From Holotrichia oblita (taxonomy: Eukaryota; Arthropoda; Insecta; Coleoptera; Scarabaeidae), in contig CM043016.1 in the NCBI GenBank assembly GCA_023690525.1, forward strand, positions 5,208,001 through 5,272,000: a DNA stretch of 64,000 nucleotides, read 5' to 3'. How positions within the stretch are numbered: position 1 is the stretch's first letter; the number at the start of each line of letters is the position of its first letter. The notes beneath the pieces were generated by a model, which did no database searches, was not told the DNA's origin, and saw nothing but the letters and a program-made list of their open reading frames with translations. This document shows, piece after piece, positions 1 to 9,904 of the stretch. Position numbers and translations under genes: made by a program.

Positions 1-1115
1 GTACGGACGTCATATTGTTATAGATTAGAGAACCTTTTGTCTTAAATAAATTATGATTTACAAGGGTAATATTAAAGTATGAGGTTTTAAAATTGTGATA
101 AATTAGTCCAGATATTAACATAATGTTAACGGCAATGACGTTAACGAAAATGACACCAATGGAAATTGCGTCAATGGAAATTATGACAACGGAAACTATG
201 TTCAATAGCTTTTAGAATTTTTATTTTAAATATGTTCAAAGTAATTTCCATTTATAATAATGCACTTAACCATTATCTCTTTCCATAGTTTAAAAGCGTT
301 CAACCAACTGTCTTTAGGGATAGGTAAAATTAAAAAAAAAACTTAACAGCGATGTCAATCTCTTCCTCTGACTGGAATCTCTTCCCTCTCAAATGTTGTT
401 TTGAAATATTGTTGCAGTTAGCGGTTTGACTCTTATAAGTCAAAGTTTATTAAATTATTTCTCAATCGTGAGAATCGACTCTGTATCATGTTTGATAAGT
501 TTGAATATTTTAAATTAAACTCACAGACAGTTCGCTGAATAATTTTTGATATATGCCTTGCCATTGGTTACAGGCAAATCTAGCACAACATTGTTTTGAT
601 AATTTCTCATTTTATAACTAATTTGATTGAAGAACTAGAATACCTCGTTTTCACTTTGACATAATTTTTTGGTCTATTTCAGTCAGCACTTAAGAAAAGA
701 CAGGTTTTTCCCCTTAAATTGAACCCCTAAAAGGGTGGCACATAGCGAAGAACTTCAACTTTGACGTCATTAACGAGTTTTTCTTTGTTCAAGAAAAATA
801 ATCCAACCCAATGCGCTAGCCCAAATCAGAGTACAATTACAGAATTAAATTTGGAATTTGGGTTTCAAATTCCTGTTGGTATCAACTTTGAAACCTTCAA
901 AATGACAGATTGCAGGTTTCAGAATTTAGTAGTTTTTTTTTTCATCGATCCAAGAAATAGAGTGCTATGATTGTGTCTCCTAATATGCTGCAACAAACAT
1001 TGATATCTCAGCGTCTCTGATGTTGCACTTCTTGCAGTACCACTGGCTTGTAGAATGCAAAATTCAAGACTCGTAAACTAGTCTTTGCATGAGCTGAGCA
1101 GCTGTTTTGTTAATA
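1..1115. other. AT-rich DNA without recognisable genes
   Basis: No frame longer than about 70 codons and no domain that I recognise. A few short AATGACG/GGAAA-type near-repeats lie at about 120-200. The stretch ends at the TA dinucleotide (1114-1115) that flanks the Tigger element. Confidence 0.6.
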
Positions 1116-1308
1116 CAGTAGAACCCCGATTATCCGTGCGCGCTTTATTCGGGGCGCGGATTATCCGTGGCTGTCGTCCAGAGGCTGGCTCGTGAACCCG
1201 TGCGCACGTTCGTCTCGGAGAATTCGAAATTTATGTGTTTAATATGTCTGTACTTTTTTTCGTCATCTTTCGACCGGCTCATTAATTGAAGGTAAACAAA
1301 CGCACAAA

Positions 1309-1652
1309 ATGCAGCGTACCGGTACTAACGAAAAGCGTAAACGCAATGTTTTAATTATAGAACAAAAAATGGAAATTTTAAAACAATTTGAAAAAGAAAC
1401 AAAAGCGTTGCAGCATTGGCGAAAACATATAGCATAGGAAAACAAAGGGTTCGCGACATTGTGAAGAAGAAAATCGAATTACATAGCTTTGTAGCCAAAG
1501 CTGATAGTGCAAAAGCTATTTCTGAGAGGAAGTCTCTAAAAGGATCTACTTTTCGAGAAGCCTTGATGATGCTATGACCAAGTGGTTCTTACAGAAAGGA
1601 TCGGAAGGGGTTCCAATATCAGGATCTATGTGTGCTAGGCAAGCCCAAATGT
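1309..1652 (+). pseudogene. Tigger transposase, N-terminal fragment (copy 1)
   Basis: Starts at ATG 1309 with a basic KRKR tract followed by a helix-rich EQKMEILKQFEKE segment, which resembles the psq/CENP-B-type DNA-binding helix-turn-helix of pogo-family transposases. The frame stops at about 1436 and continues, shifted, from 1441 with RVRDIVKKKIELHSF and ARQAQ. It breaks off at about 1652, where a minus-strand RNase H fragment begins. The part from about 1446 is repeated almost identically at 2578-2790. DNA binding is inferred from the family. Confidence 0.7.
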
Positions 1653-1654
1653 TG

Positions 1655-1862
1655 ATGGTCCCTCACTAGCACCTCTAGCTAATTTGTCAGAAATTTCATT
1701 ACCTCTGATTCCAGACTGATTTGGTACCCATCTCAGCATGGTGTTGTAACGTTTTGCCAGTTTTACAAGAGTCCTATTGCAATATAGCACTACCTCGGAG
1801 TCAAACCTGACCTGTAGTGCTCTAAGGGCAACCTGACTCTCAGAAGAGGAGATCTTAAGCTA
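1655..1862 (-). pseudogene. Jockey-type RNase H fragment
   Basis: Read on the minus strand, the segment gives SESQVALRAL, a relic of the DSQAA catalytic motif, then RWVPNQSGIRGNEISDKLA, the conserved WVPGHxGIxGNExAD-LA block of RNase H domains at the C-terminus of Jockey/I/R1-type polyproteins. Only about 65 codons survive, with no flanking RT. It sits inside the Tigger element as part of the 1653-2573 foreign block. Confidence 0.72.
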
Positions 1863-2262
1863 GTTCGATAAAAAAGCTGGTAAGGTGTAGTTTTATATTT
1901 TCTTTAAACAACAGCGAAAGGAGACTTAACAGTTCCCAAAACAACTGAGCGACTAGCTTGAAGAAGGAAGCTGTATGAAGAAATTGCAGGTCAAGACCGT
2001 ATCTTTGATGATTGAAAATGATAGACAATTTGATCGATCAAATCAATCTGGTGATTAGAAGACCACAACTAGGAGATGACCATATTTGGATAATTATGTA
2101 TCGAAGATCGCACTCAATTCATTCTAAAGATTATAGGAAAAAACTTTAAAAAGAGAGGGCCGCTCTGGCAACAACATCTTCCTACGAAGATGAACTTGAA
2201 TCAAAAGCTATTAACTTGAACAGAAACCATAGCCTCTTAGATTCCTCAATGCGGTTCAAGTA
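1863..2262. other. Unassigned filler within the Tigger insertion
   Basis: About 400 bp between the RNase H and Gypsy fragments. I see no domain, terminal repeat or long frame. Confidence 0.4.
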
Positions 2263-2264
2263 AT

Positions 2265-2567
2265 TTACAATACCCAGAAATCTTTGAAGATCGTTCTTGT
2301 TGTTAGGAGTTTGCATATTGACAATAATTGCAGCAACTCTGGTCCAACACCCCTTTCTGAAAACTGATGTCCCAAGTAAGCAACTTTCTTTACGCGATAT
2401 TGAAGCTTGTTTTTGTTAAACTTGATACGTTTCTCCTTAGCTCTCTCTATAACTTTTTCTGTTTCTGTCATGCTCCTCTGCTCAAGCTCAATGTGATCAA
2501 ATCCTTCACGCAAATCTAATACAGTATACAATTTTTTATTACACAATGGGGTCGTCAATTCTTCCAA
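2265..2567 (-). pseudogene. Ty3/gypsy reverse transcriptase fragment, internally deleted
   Basis: The minus-strand frame shows KLYTVLDLREGFDHIEL, the RT block with the first catalytic Asp (usual form FTxLDLxxGFxQIxL). It then jumps to KIKFNKNKLQYRVKKVAYLGH-type sequence (here RIKFNKNKLQYRVKKVAYLG), the block after the YxDD box. The segment with YxDD is missing, so an internal deletion of roughly 80-100 residues is inferred. A frameshift near the end hides the NDLQRFLG-like block (seen as IFKDFWVL). No LTRs, protease or integrase are visible. Confidence 0.8.
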
Positions 2568-2573
2568 TATCTA

Positions 2574-3223
2574 AACAAACGGTTCGCGGCATTGTGAAGA
2601 AGAAAACCGAATTACATAGCTTTGTTGCCAAAGCTGATAGTGCAAAAGCTATTTCTGAGAGGAAGTCTCTAAAAGGATCTACATTTCGAGAACTTGATGA
2701 TGCTATGACCAAGTGGTTCTTACAGAAAGGATCGGAAAGGGTTCCAATATCAGAATCTATGTGTGCTAGGCAAGCCCAAAAGTTTCACGAACAGCTGAAA
2801 ATTAAAGGAAACTTCTCTGCATCTTCATGTCATGGAATAAGACAATTAGCTGTTCAAGGGGAGAAACTAAGTGCCGATGATGGAATTCTGCTATAATTTA
2901 GAAAATCTTATAACGGAGCGCGACATAAAATCCGAACAAGTGTATAACGCTGACGAAATTGGGCTTTATTGGAAAGCAATGCCGAAAAGAACACTTGCTG
3001 CAGGCTCAGAAACTAGTGCACCAGGTTAGCTTTACATATTTTTGTATTGTTTTTTTTTATAATTTTTTAATTAGGTTCTAAGGTAAGCAAAGACCGTTTA
3101 ACAGTGCTATGCTGTGCTAATGCATCAGGAACCCATAAGCTTAGGTTAGCTGTCATTGGAAAATCAAAAAATTCGAGGGCTTTTAAAAATGTAAAAACAC
3201 TGCCAGTTGATTATTATAATCAA
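2574..3223 (+). pseudogene. Tigger transposase, second 5' copy running into the DDE domain
   Basis: Begins with a near-identical duplicate of 1446-1652 (TVRGIVKKKTELHSF…ARQAQ) and continues further: KFHEQLKIKGNFSASSCHG, then in another frame SEQVYNADEIGLYWKAMPK, which holds the first catalytic Asp (NADE) of the DDE_1 domain. A 50-bp interval with GT…AG borders (3025-3074) looks like a small intron. After it comes LTVLCCANASGTHKLRLAVIGKS, a typical pogo-family DDE block. The frame is cut at YNQ by the non-LTR insertion at 3224 and resumes at 7950. Confidence 0.82.
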
Positions 3224-3255
3224 GGATCAAGGTTAATGTCATATCTAATACTATT

Positions 3256-3560
3256 CATCAAGTGGGGGTTGATAATGGCTCTCAAATGAAGAACTTGCAT
3301 ATCCCGGTCGCTGTCAGTAGTCCCGGGTCTTCCGTTCGGAATCTACCCAGGGTACTTCTTCTGGGTGATAGTCAGTTCCGTGGAATCGCTAACATTACCA
3401 GGAAGGTCCTTGGATCGGGCTATTGTATACAAACTATTTTCAAGCCTAACGCTTTGTTTGAGAATGTGGTGGACGATGTAAGTAACTTGACGCATACGTT
3501 TACTAAAGCGGATTTTGACTCTGAGCTCAAAACCAGAACTAGCAGCTCAAAATGATTTGA
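3256..3560 (+). pseudogene. Non-LTR ORF1 remnant with SGNH/esterase-like motif
   Basis: The frame contains RVLLLGDSQFRGIA, resembling the GDS(L/H) nucleophile block of SGNH hydrolases, then FKPNALFENVVDDVSNLT and TKADF. These match the general layout of esterase-like ORF1 domains reported in CR1-type and related non-LTR elements. The Ser nucleophile is kept in GDS. The downstream Gly-Asn and Asp-His blocks are missing because the frame ends early. Confidence 0.6.
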
Positions 3561-3614
3561 ATTTTATCGATGCAGTAGTGGATTGGGGAGTCCCATGGTC
3601 AGGTACAAATTAAT

Positions 3615-5505
3615 GCACTAAACATATGTAGTTTAAGAAACAAGGTTGCACATCTTGAGGCTTTATTGACTAAATCTGAAGTTCCTAGTATTGTATGTTT
3701 GTCAGAACACTGGCTGACAAACCATGAAATACACAACATAGTAATTGAAAATTATAGACTTGTTAACTTTTATACTCGTTCTACTTTAAGAGCGGGCGGA
3801 GTGGCCAAATTTGTGCAAAAGTGTGTCGATGCCTCTGCTTTGCATTGTTCTGTTGAGCCATTGGAACAAGAGTTTGAATATACTTGTGCCACAGTGTCCA
3901 TAGGTGCTGAGTTGTGTATTGTGGTTTGCTTGTACAGGTCGCCGATGGGGAACCTGGGTACATTTAGGGATAAATTATTTGATCTACTCGACAAAGTGAG
4001 TGATTTGGGTCTAAACTGTAATAGTATGTGGAGATTTTAATGTAAATTTTTTGGACGAGGCAGGTTCAGCGAGTGTTTTGACCATCTTCAAATGCTTCAA
4101 TCTCATACCATATGTAACAGACCCTACAAGAATTACGTCCACGTCATCTACAATGATTGACAATATTTTCGCAGATGCCTCAGATAATAAGTATGTTTGC
4201 TCAGTAGGAAGTTCGGATTTCTCTGACCATGGCTGGCAGGTCCTGGAAATAGCAGGTATGTACAAATCACTTCCGATATTTGAATATAGGCGAACGTTTT
4301 CACGGGAAGCAATTGCACATTTCCGGGCTGCGCTTGCTTCTGAGAATTGGCAAAGTGTATTCACGGCCACGGGTGATCTATTTGATGAGTTCTACAGGAT
4401 ATTCTTATATTATTTCGATTTGTCGTTTCCCATGGTAAAGCACACTGTCAATAGGAAGCCTGGTACTGAATGGTACACGCGTAATTTGGCTATAAAGGCC
4501 AACCAACTTCGTGATCTCTATGACATATATAAAAATAATAAACATCCAACTTTACTAGATGTATATCTCAAACAGAAAGAGATCTATCAAGAACTCGTCA
4601 TTAAAACCAAAAAAACCTTCTACGAAAATAAAATGTTAAACTCTAAGAACAAGAGTAAAACCGCATGGAATATTATCAATAAACTGACTAATACATCCAA
4701 ATTTAAGGTTGAACATGTTTCACTAAACAATCTAGCTGGTGATGTGGTGAGTGGCCCCCAGGGAGTGTGTGAGGTGTTTGCCGAGACCTTTTATGATCTC
4801 AAGAATAATCTTCCTAATAATAATAACGCAAACTATGCATCGTTCTTGGATAGCAGTTTTTTCCTCATGCCTACAGATAGGGCAGAGGTTGAGCGTATAC
4901 TACGTGAGATCGCTGGGAAAGACTCTGCTGGAGTTGACGGTGTACCCTGTTTCTTATTTAAATATGTTGCCCCACACGTTTCTGATCCATTAACTTTTGC
5001 ATTGAATTATGCTCTTTCTAATGGCATTTTCCCAGGTAAGCTAAAGGTGAGCAAAGTCATTCCAGTATATAAAAAAGGTGATAAATCGGAACCATGCTAT
5101 AGCGAAACTATTTGAAAAGATTATAAATATAAGACTTGTTGACTATCTTGCGGCTAGGAACATAATCTCGGCCAGTCAATTTGGTTTCTTAGCAGGTAAG
5201 TCTACCAATGACGCGATCCATCGCTGCCTGGCTCGAATATATGAGGAAATGGATTGTGGAAAGTCCGTGCTTGGTATGTTCTTTGACTTATCGAAAGCAT
5301 TTGATACTCTAAACTATGGTATCCTTCTTTCTAAAATGTAGGCCTATAGTATACGAGGCATTGCCTGGGATTTATTTAAATCCTTTATTATAATGCACTA
5401 CCTTCGGAAATTAAAACAGCTTCGTCTATTATTGATTTTAAAAAAACGTCTTAAATCATTTATTTATCTTCATTCCTTTTATAGTGCATCTGAGTACCTG
5501 ACTTG
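3615..5505 (+). pseudogene. Endonuclease-reverse transcriptase, internally deleted
   Basis: The first frame (3615-4040) begins NICSLRNKVAHLE and has VCLSEHWLT, the APE endonuclease block with the metal-binding Glu. A +1 shift at about 4015-4030 leads to a frame with CGDFNVNFLD, SSDFSDHGW (endonuclease His) and, after a linker, AGKDSAGVDGVP and VIPVYKKGDKSEPC of the RT fingers. The expected NYRPIS block is lost at about 5095. The next frame has ASQFGFLAGKSTNDAIH and FFDLSKAFDTLNY, the first catalytic Asp. The YxDD box and palm are deleted at about 5385. ALPSEIKTASSIIDFKK at 5395-5460 is the C-terminal tail. Not functional. Confidence 0.85.
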
Positions 5506-5602
5506 AAAGACTGGACCATTCTGTATGTTGGTAGTATTGTTTATTTTATTTTACTTACTTGTGTTATGTATTGGTTGCTTTTCTTTCATAGATATACATA
5601 TA

Positions 5603-6073
5603 CAGGGTGTTAGTAAATAAGTGCGACAAACTTCAGGGGGTGATTCTGCATGCAAAAATAATAACAGTTTGCTATATAAATGTCCGTCCGCAAATGCTTA
5701 GTTTCAGAGTTATAGGGTGTTAAAGTTTTTCTTAAAAACTGACGATTTATTTATTGCTCTGAAACCGGTCGAGATAGGCAAATGAAATTTGGTGGGTTTT
5801 AAGAGATGGTTATTGCGCATTTCTTGACATCCAACCAAGAATTTTATATTCATCATTGGCGTCCATACGGGTAATGATCTTAATTTTTTTAAGAAAAAAT
5901 ATGGCACGCTACTGAGATATTTCAAATTAAAAATCACTTTTGAGTTTGCCATTCAATTTGTGATAATAAACATCTCTTGCCTTTTTTTCGTGAGAGGCGC
6001 CATTTTTATGCAAAAAAATAAAACATCTTAACGTGTATTTTTCATTTCTTTAATACATTATCTAGTAGGCTAC
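5603..6073. repeat. Left long terminal inverted repeat (about 470 bp)
   Basis: Pairs with 7368-7835. Landmarks shared in inverted order are the CAGGGTGTT end, the TTTGCATGCAGAATC segment, the GACGATTTATTTATT/GGTCGAGATAGG block, TTGGTTGGATGTCAAG and TACACGTTAAGATG. Divergence between the arms is low, mostly single substitutions and short indels. Confidence 0.85.
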
Positions 6074-6203
6074 TGTCGACATTCAATATCAATGCATTGT
6101 TAAATACAAATATTTTAACGAAGTGTCAAAATAGCAACTTATTATTATTAAGCTTTTAGTTAGCTATAAAATTATTATTAATAAGTAATTAATTTTTCTT
6201 TTA

Positions 6204-7281
6204 TTGAAAATAATGGAAAATTTTTCAAATGCAGAATTAACAGACATTCATTTTGTCTATGGTCGAAGTAATGGAAATGGTCGGCAAGCTGGACGATTGA
6301 ATGCTGAGTTGTATCCAGGACGTAGGATACCTCATCAGACAATATTTGCTCGTCTTCACCAACGCTTGCGCGAAAATGGTACATTTAGGAAACAAACGGC
6401 TGACTGCGAGCGCCCTTGAGAAGTACGAACTGTGCAACTAGAAGAAGAAGTTCTCGAGTTAATAGCGGAGTCACCTGAAATAAGTCCTCGTAAAATCGCC
6501 AACATATTGAATGTAAGCCAGTTCACTGTATTCAAAATTCTTAAAGAACAGCAATTGTATCCGTTTCATATTCAACGTGTACAAGCTCTACTACCTAGAG
6601 ACTTTTTCCTTATTTTTTTGCCAATGGATCCTTCATCAAATCGCTCAAATTCCTAATTTTTTAAATGGCGTTTTGTTTACTGATGAGGCTAATTTTGGAC
6701 GACAGCGCATACGAAATTTCCATAATAATCACTTATGGGCTGACGAAAATCCACATGGAATTTTTGAGGCTCATTTTCAGCATCACTTTTCAGTCAATGT
6801 ATGGCTTGGGGTAATTGATGCTCATTTAATCAGTCCATATTTCCTCCCACTACGACTAACAGGCGAATCTTACCTTAATTTCCTACAGCAAGAGTTACCT
6901 AGTTTTCTTGAAGATATTCCTCTACAGCTGATACAACACTTATGGTTCATGCATGATGCCGCACCAGTTCATTTTAGCATTAATCAACGTAATCACTTAG
7001 ATACAGTGTATCCAAATCGTTGGATAGGTAGGGGAAGTACGGAACATTGACCTGCTCGATCACCGGAGTTAAATCCTTTAGATTTTATCATTTGGGGTTT
7101 TCTTAAGTCATTAGTTTATTCCACTCCCGTCGAAAATGTTGATGACCTTAGGAATCGAATTATAGCCGGCTGTGAAACAAGAAATACACCAGGAATTTTT
7201 GCGCGAATACAACAATCAATGAGGCGAAGAGTTGAATGTTGTGTCATGTCTGAGGGAGGTCATTTTCAACATTTGTTGTAG
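6204..7281 (+). pseudogene. DUF4817-type transposase, DD41D, broken
   Basis: Starts at ATG 6212 or thereabouts (MENFSNAELTDIHFVYG), the helix-turn-helix region known as DUF4817, with the usual RRIPHQTIFARLHQRLRE block. A second HTH follows (SPRKIANILNVSQFTVFKIL). Catalytic residues: Asp in LFTDEANF, Asp in FMHDAAPVHF, and Asp in SPELNPLDF; 41 residues lie between the second and third. Damage: an in-frame TGA at about 6417, a frameshift near 6590 and a TGA at 7048-7050 where Trp is expected (EH-stop-PARSPE). The frame ends at TAG 7279-7281. About 350 codons is normal for the family. Confidence 0.88.
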
Positions 7282-7367
7282 CTTTGCGCTTACTTAACAT
7301 TTTCTAAGTGTTATTTTCTGTTATTGTTCTAGTTTAATGTTATTGTATTAAAGAGGGCAGTAGTTTA

Positions 7368-7835
7368 GTAGCCTACTAGATAATGTATTAAGAAATGAAA
7401 AATACACGTTAAGATGTTTTATTTTTTTGCATCAAACCGGCGCCCCACACGAAAAAAAGGCGAGAGAGGTTTTTTATCACTAATTGAATGGCAAATTCAA
7501 AAATGATTAATTTGAATTATCTGAGTGGCGTACCATTTTTCTTTCTTTAAAAAATTAAGATCATTACCCGTATGCACGCCACTGATGAATATAAAATTCT
7601 TGGTTGGATGTCAAGAAATGCGCAATAACTATCTCTTAAAACCCACCAAATTTCATTTGCCTATCTCGACCGGTTTCAGAGAAATAAATAAATCGTCAGT
7701 TTTTAAGAAAAACTTTAACACCCTATAACTCTGAAACTAAGCATTTGCGGACGGACATTTATATAGCAAACTGTCATTATTTTTGCATGCAGAATCACCC
7801 CCTCAAGTTTGTCGCACTTATTTACTAACACCCTG
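7368..7835. repeat. Right long terminal inverted repeat (about 470 bp)
   Basis: Inverted copy of 5603-6073 and ends in ACACCCTG followed by TA. A GCGCC-containing stretch near 7438-7446 differs from the left arm (about 5994-6003). Confidence 0.85.
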
Positions 7836-7916
7836 TATATAGTCGATTGATATTTTTGTTATGTGATTCTTATGTACCTGACAATGTCAATGTTTTCTTT
7901 AAACTAACGACAGTAA

Positions 7917-7944
7917 AGCATTATTATTATTATTATTATTATTA
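7917..7944 (+). repeat. (ATT)n tail of the CR1-like element
   Basis: About nine ATT units directly before the 3' target duplication. The same tail type occurs at 30489-30508, which links the two non-LTR copies as one family or sister families. Confidence 0.85.
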
Positions 7945-7949
7945 TCAAA

Positions 7950-8768
7950 AAAGGGTGCTTGGGTGGATGAAGCGATTTTTGTGGTGGTTTTTCGAGAAAT
8001 TTATACCATAAGTTAAAACTTTTCTGCAAGAAAATAATTCTCCACTCAAGGCTGTACTGTGACTGGATAATGCTCCATCGCATCCTGATGCAGAGCAACT
8101 AAAGTCACCAGATGGGAACATATTCGCGGCATATTTTCCTCAGAATGTGACATCTATTGCCCAGCCAATGGCCCAAGTTGTTATAGAGACCATGAAAAGG
8201 CTTTATAGAAAAAACCTTATGCTTCAATTATTGGGAGAAAGTGACCTTATCGGATTTTGGAAAGGTATGAATGTGAAAGAAGCAATTTATGCTGTAGCTC
8301 GCGCTTGGAGTGAAGTGAAAGAGAGTAACATTAAAAAAGCATTTTATAAAATAATTACCTTAGAAGATACAGCAAATGAAGAAGGTACTGAAGATGATAA
8401 TCGCTTAAATGAAGGTGAATTAACAATCGAATACATAGCATCTAAAACCTCACAAATCGAAGACTTGGAAAGAAATAGATATCGAAGAAATAAATGAACG
8501 GATAGAATGTGATCTCCAAGAAAAAGGATATCAGCTTATGGATGACGATTATCTAAGGCATACCTCTGAAGAAAGTTCTGACAAAAGTTGTGATGATGAT
8601 GAAAATAATTTCGTCATCAAAACAAGTCATCGAGAAGTAGAAGATGCAGTAAATATACTTATCAATTATTTTGAAGAACAGCCTGAAACTGATGTTATTC
8701 ATGTACTTCAACTTAGACAAATGAAGGAAATTATAAGAGGCAGAATCAAGTTTCTTTTGTTCCTTTGA
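7950..8768 (+). pseudogene. Tigger transposase, C-terminal half
   Basis: Continues the frame interrupted at 3223 with KGAWMDEAIF, then LDNAPSHPDAEQL holding the second catalytic Asp, and FPQNVTSIAQPMAQVVIETMKR. The family block is normally QPMDQGVI; here the third catalytic Asp is Ala (codon GCC), so the copy could not be active even without its other breaks. GFWKGMNVKEAIYAVARAW and an acidic tail (DSED-like, DDDYLRHTSEESSDKSCDDDE) follow. A stop at about 8494 and a frame change separate the last two frames. Confidence 0.82.
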
Positions 8769-9024
8769 CTTAGGTACATAGATATGTATTTGTTTAATTA
8801 AATTATTAAAGAATTAAAAGTGAGGATTTTGAATTATCCGTGTTTTCGATTATCCGGCAAAAGTTCGGTCCCGGCTGACCCAGATAATCGAGGTTCTACT
8901 GTATTTCAATACCTTTGAAAGATCAAAAATTTTTAATACAATCCAAACAAATCCTAAGAATCAAAACATCTCAATACCTAAAAATTCAACAAGATCCACA
9001 TCTTTAAACATGCAGAAAAGATCC

Positions 9025-9902
9025 AAAGCTTAATTTCAGACTTTTGAAGATGTTGCGTTTGAAACTGCAGATAATTGCAAACCTAATAAAATTTAAAATT
9101 TTCCATACTTAAAAAAAAATAGAAAGAAACGCTTAGAGTTTCAAAATGTTTCAACAAGATCTTAAAAATGCAAAATATAGAATTAAATAAATTCAAAAGC
9201 AATCATCAATACAAAATTTCTAGAAATTTTAAAACTTATTGAAACAATTTTCTATTTTTATTTCTTGTAAAATTTTATCTCAATAGTTTTTAGTAATTAC
9301 ACCTAAAACTAGAAATTTTAAAATATATAAAAATTTAGAAAAAACATTCTATCTTTATTCTCGTTTTTTTTGTGACTCAGATCGTGGAAGCCTTCGATAT
9401 CATTTTAAACTGTTTCTTAATAAACTTTTTGTTTCAGTTTGCAATTCTTTTAATAAATAAACGTTTAGTCCTTCAGCTATTGAAATTAAAATTCACCTTT
9501 TTGACATTTTTCCATCCTAAGAATTTATTTTGAAATTTGAAACGTTTTCAAAAGATGGCAATTTGTATTATTAGTGAGTTACGAGTATCAAGTATTTAAT
9601 TTTTTTTTGAAAATCGAACTTTAATTTATTTATTTGTATTTAGAAATTTTTAAATATTTCGTTTTAATTCTTTTAATAAATAAATGGAAAAAAAAGAAAT
9701 TTTGCGATCTTTACTAACTGATCATCATTTTAACCTGTCTGAAAGATGCTTTGATTCCTTTGAATTTTTTTAATTCTTTAATTTGCATTTTTAAGATCTT
9801 GTTGAAACTTTTTAACACTCTCGTTTCTTTCGATTTTTTTTTAATCTTGAATTACCTACAGCTTCAAAAACAAGATCTTTAAAAATCTGAAATTAAGCTT
9901 AC
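9025..9902. repeat. Fold-back (long inverted repeat) element
   Basis: The arm at 9025-9172 (AAGCTTAATTTCAGACTTTT, then AAGAAACGCTTAGAGTTTC and TTTCAACAAGATCTTAAAAA) reappears in inverted order at about 9780-9902. The interior is very AT-rich and holds the repeat at 9373-9565. No coding frame is seen. It could be a non-autonomous inverted-repeat element split by later insertions. Confidence 0.6.
9373..9565. repeat. Direct repeat A (partner of 10447-10630)
   Basis: The run GACTCAGATCGTGGAAGCC and about 170 bp after it (TTAATAAATAAACGTTTAG, AATTCACCTTTTTGAC) recur at 10447-10630 in the same orientation with few changes; one copy has a short extra piece near 9428-9437. The first 30 bp also match the tail of the PLE at 63434-63463. 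Confidence 0.8.
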
Positions 9903-9904
9903 GA

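Larger units (their letters stand above)
5603..7835 (+). mobile_element. DD41D Tc1/mariner-type transposon with long inverted repeats
   Basis: Flanked by TA (5601-5602 and 7836-7837). The ends are CAGGGTGTTAGTAAATAAGT and its inverted complement. The inverted match continues for about 470 bp, to GTAGGCTACT near 6070 and AGTAGCCTAC near 7375, far longer than the 25-30 bp of ordinary mariners. A broken transposase lies between (6204-7281). The insertion sits in the 3' UTR of the CR1-like element and is therefore younger than it. Confidence 0.88.
3224..7944 (+). mobile_element. CR1-like non-LTR retrotransposon inside Tigger
   Basis: Order on the plus strand: ORF1 remnant with an esterase-like motif (3256-3560), endonuclease and RT N-half (about 3615-5385), a deletion, the RT C-terminal tail (5385-5505), a 3' UTR and a terminal (ATT)n run ending at about 7944. 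The 5-bp sequence ATCAA at 3219-3223 and 7945-7949 flanks it as target duplication and restores the interrupted Tigger frame. The 3' UTR is split by the DD41D element at 5603-7835. CR1/Jockey-superfamily placement rests on the APE-type endonuclease and the tail; the exact clade is uncertain. Confidence 0.82.
1116..8901 (+). mobile_element. pogo/Tigger DNA transposon, expanded by nested insertions
   Basis: The left end reads CAGTAGAACCCCGATTATCC and the right end is its imperfect inverted complement (…GATAATCGAGGTTCTACTG), each flanked by TA (1114-1115 and 8902-8903), the target duplication of the IS630-Tc1-mariner superfamily. The end sequence is typical of Tigger/pogo elements. Transposase pieces lie at 1309-1652, 2574-3223 and 7950-8768, all on the plus strand. 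The 7.8-kb span is far beyond a normal Tigger of about 2.5-3 kb. The excess is explained by a CR1-like retrotransposon at 3224-7944 and by a foreign or rearranged segment at about 1653-2573. The element is dead: its frame is broken in several places and one catalytic Asp is replaced. Confidence 0.88.
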
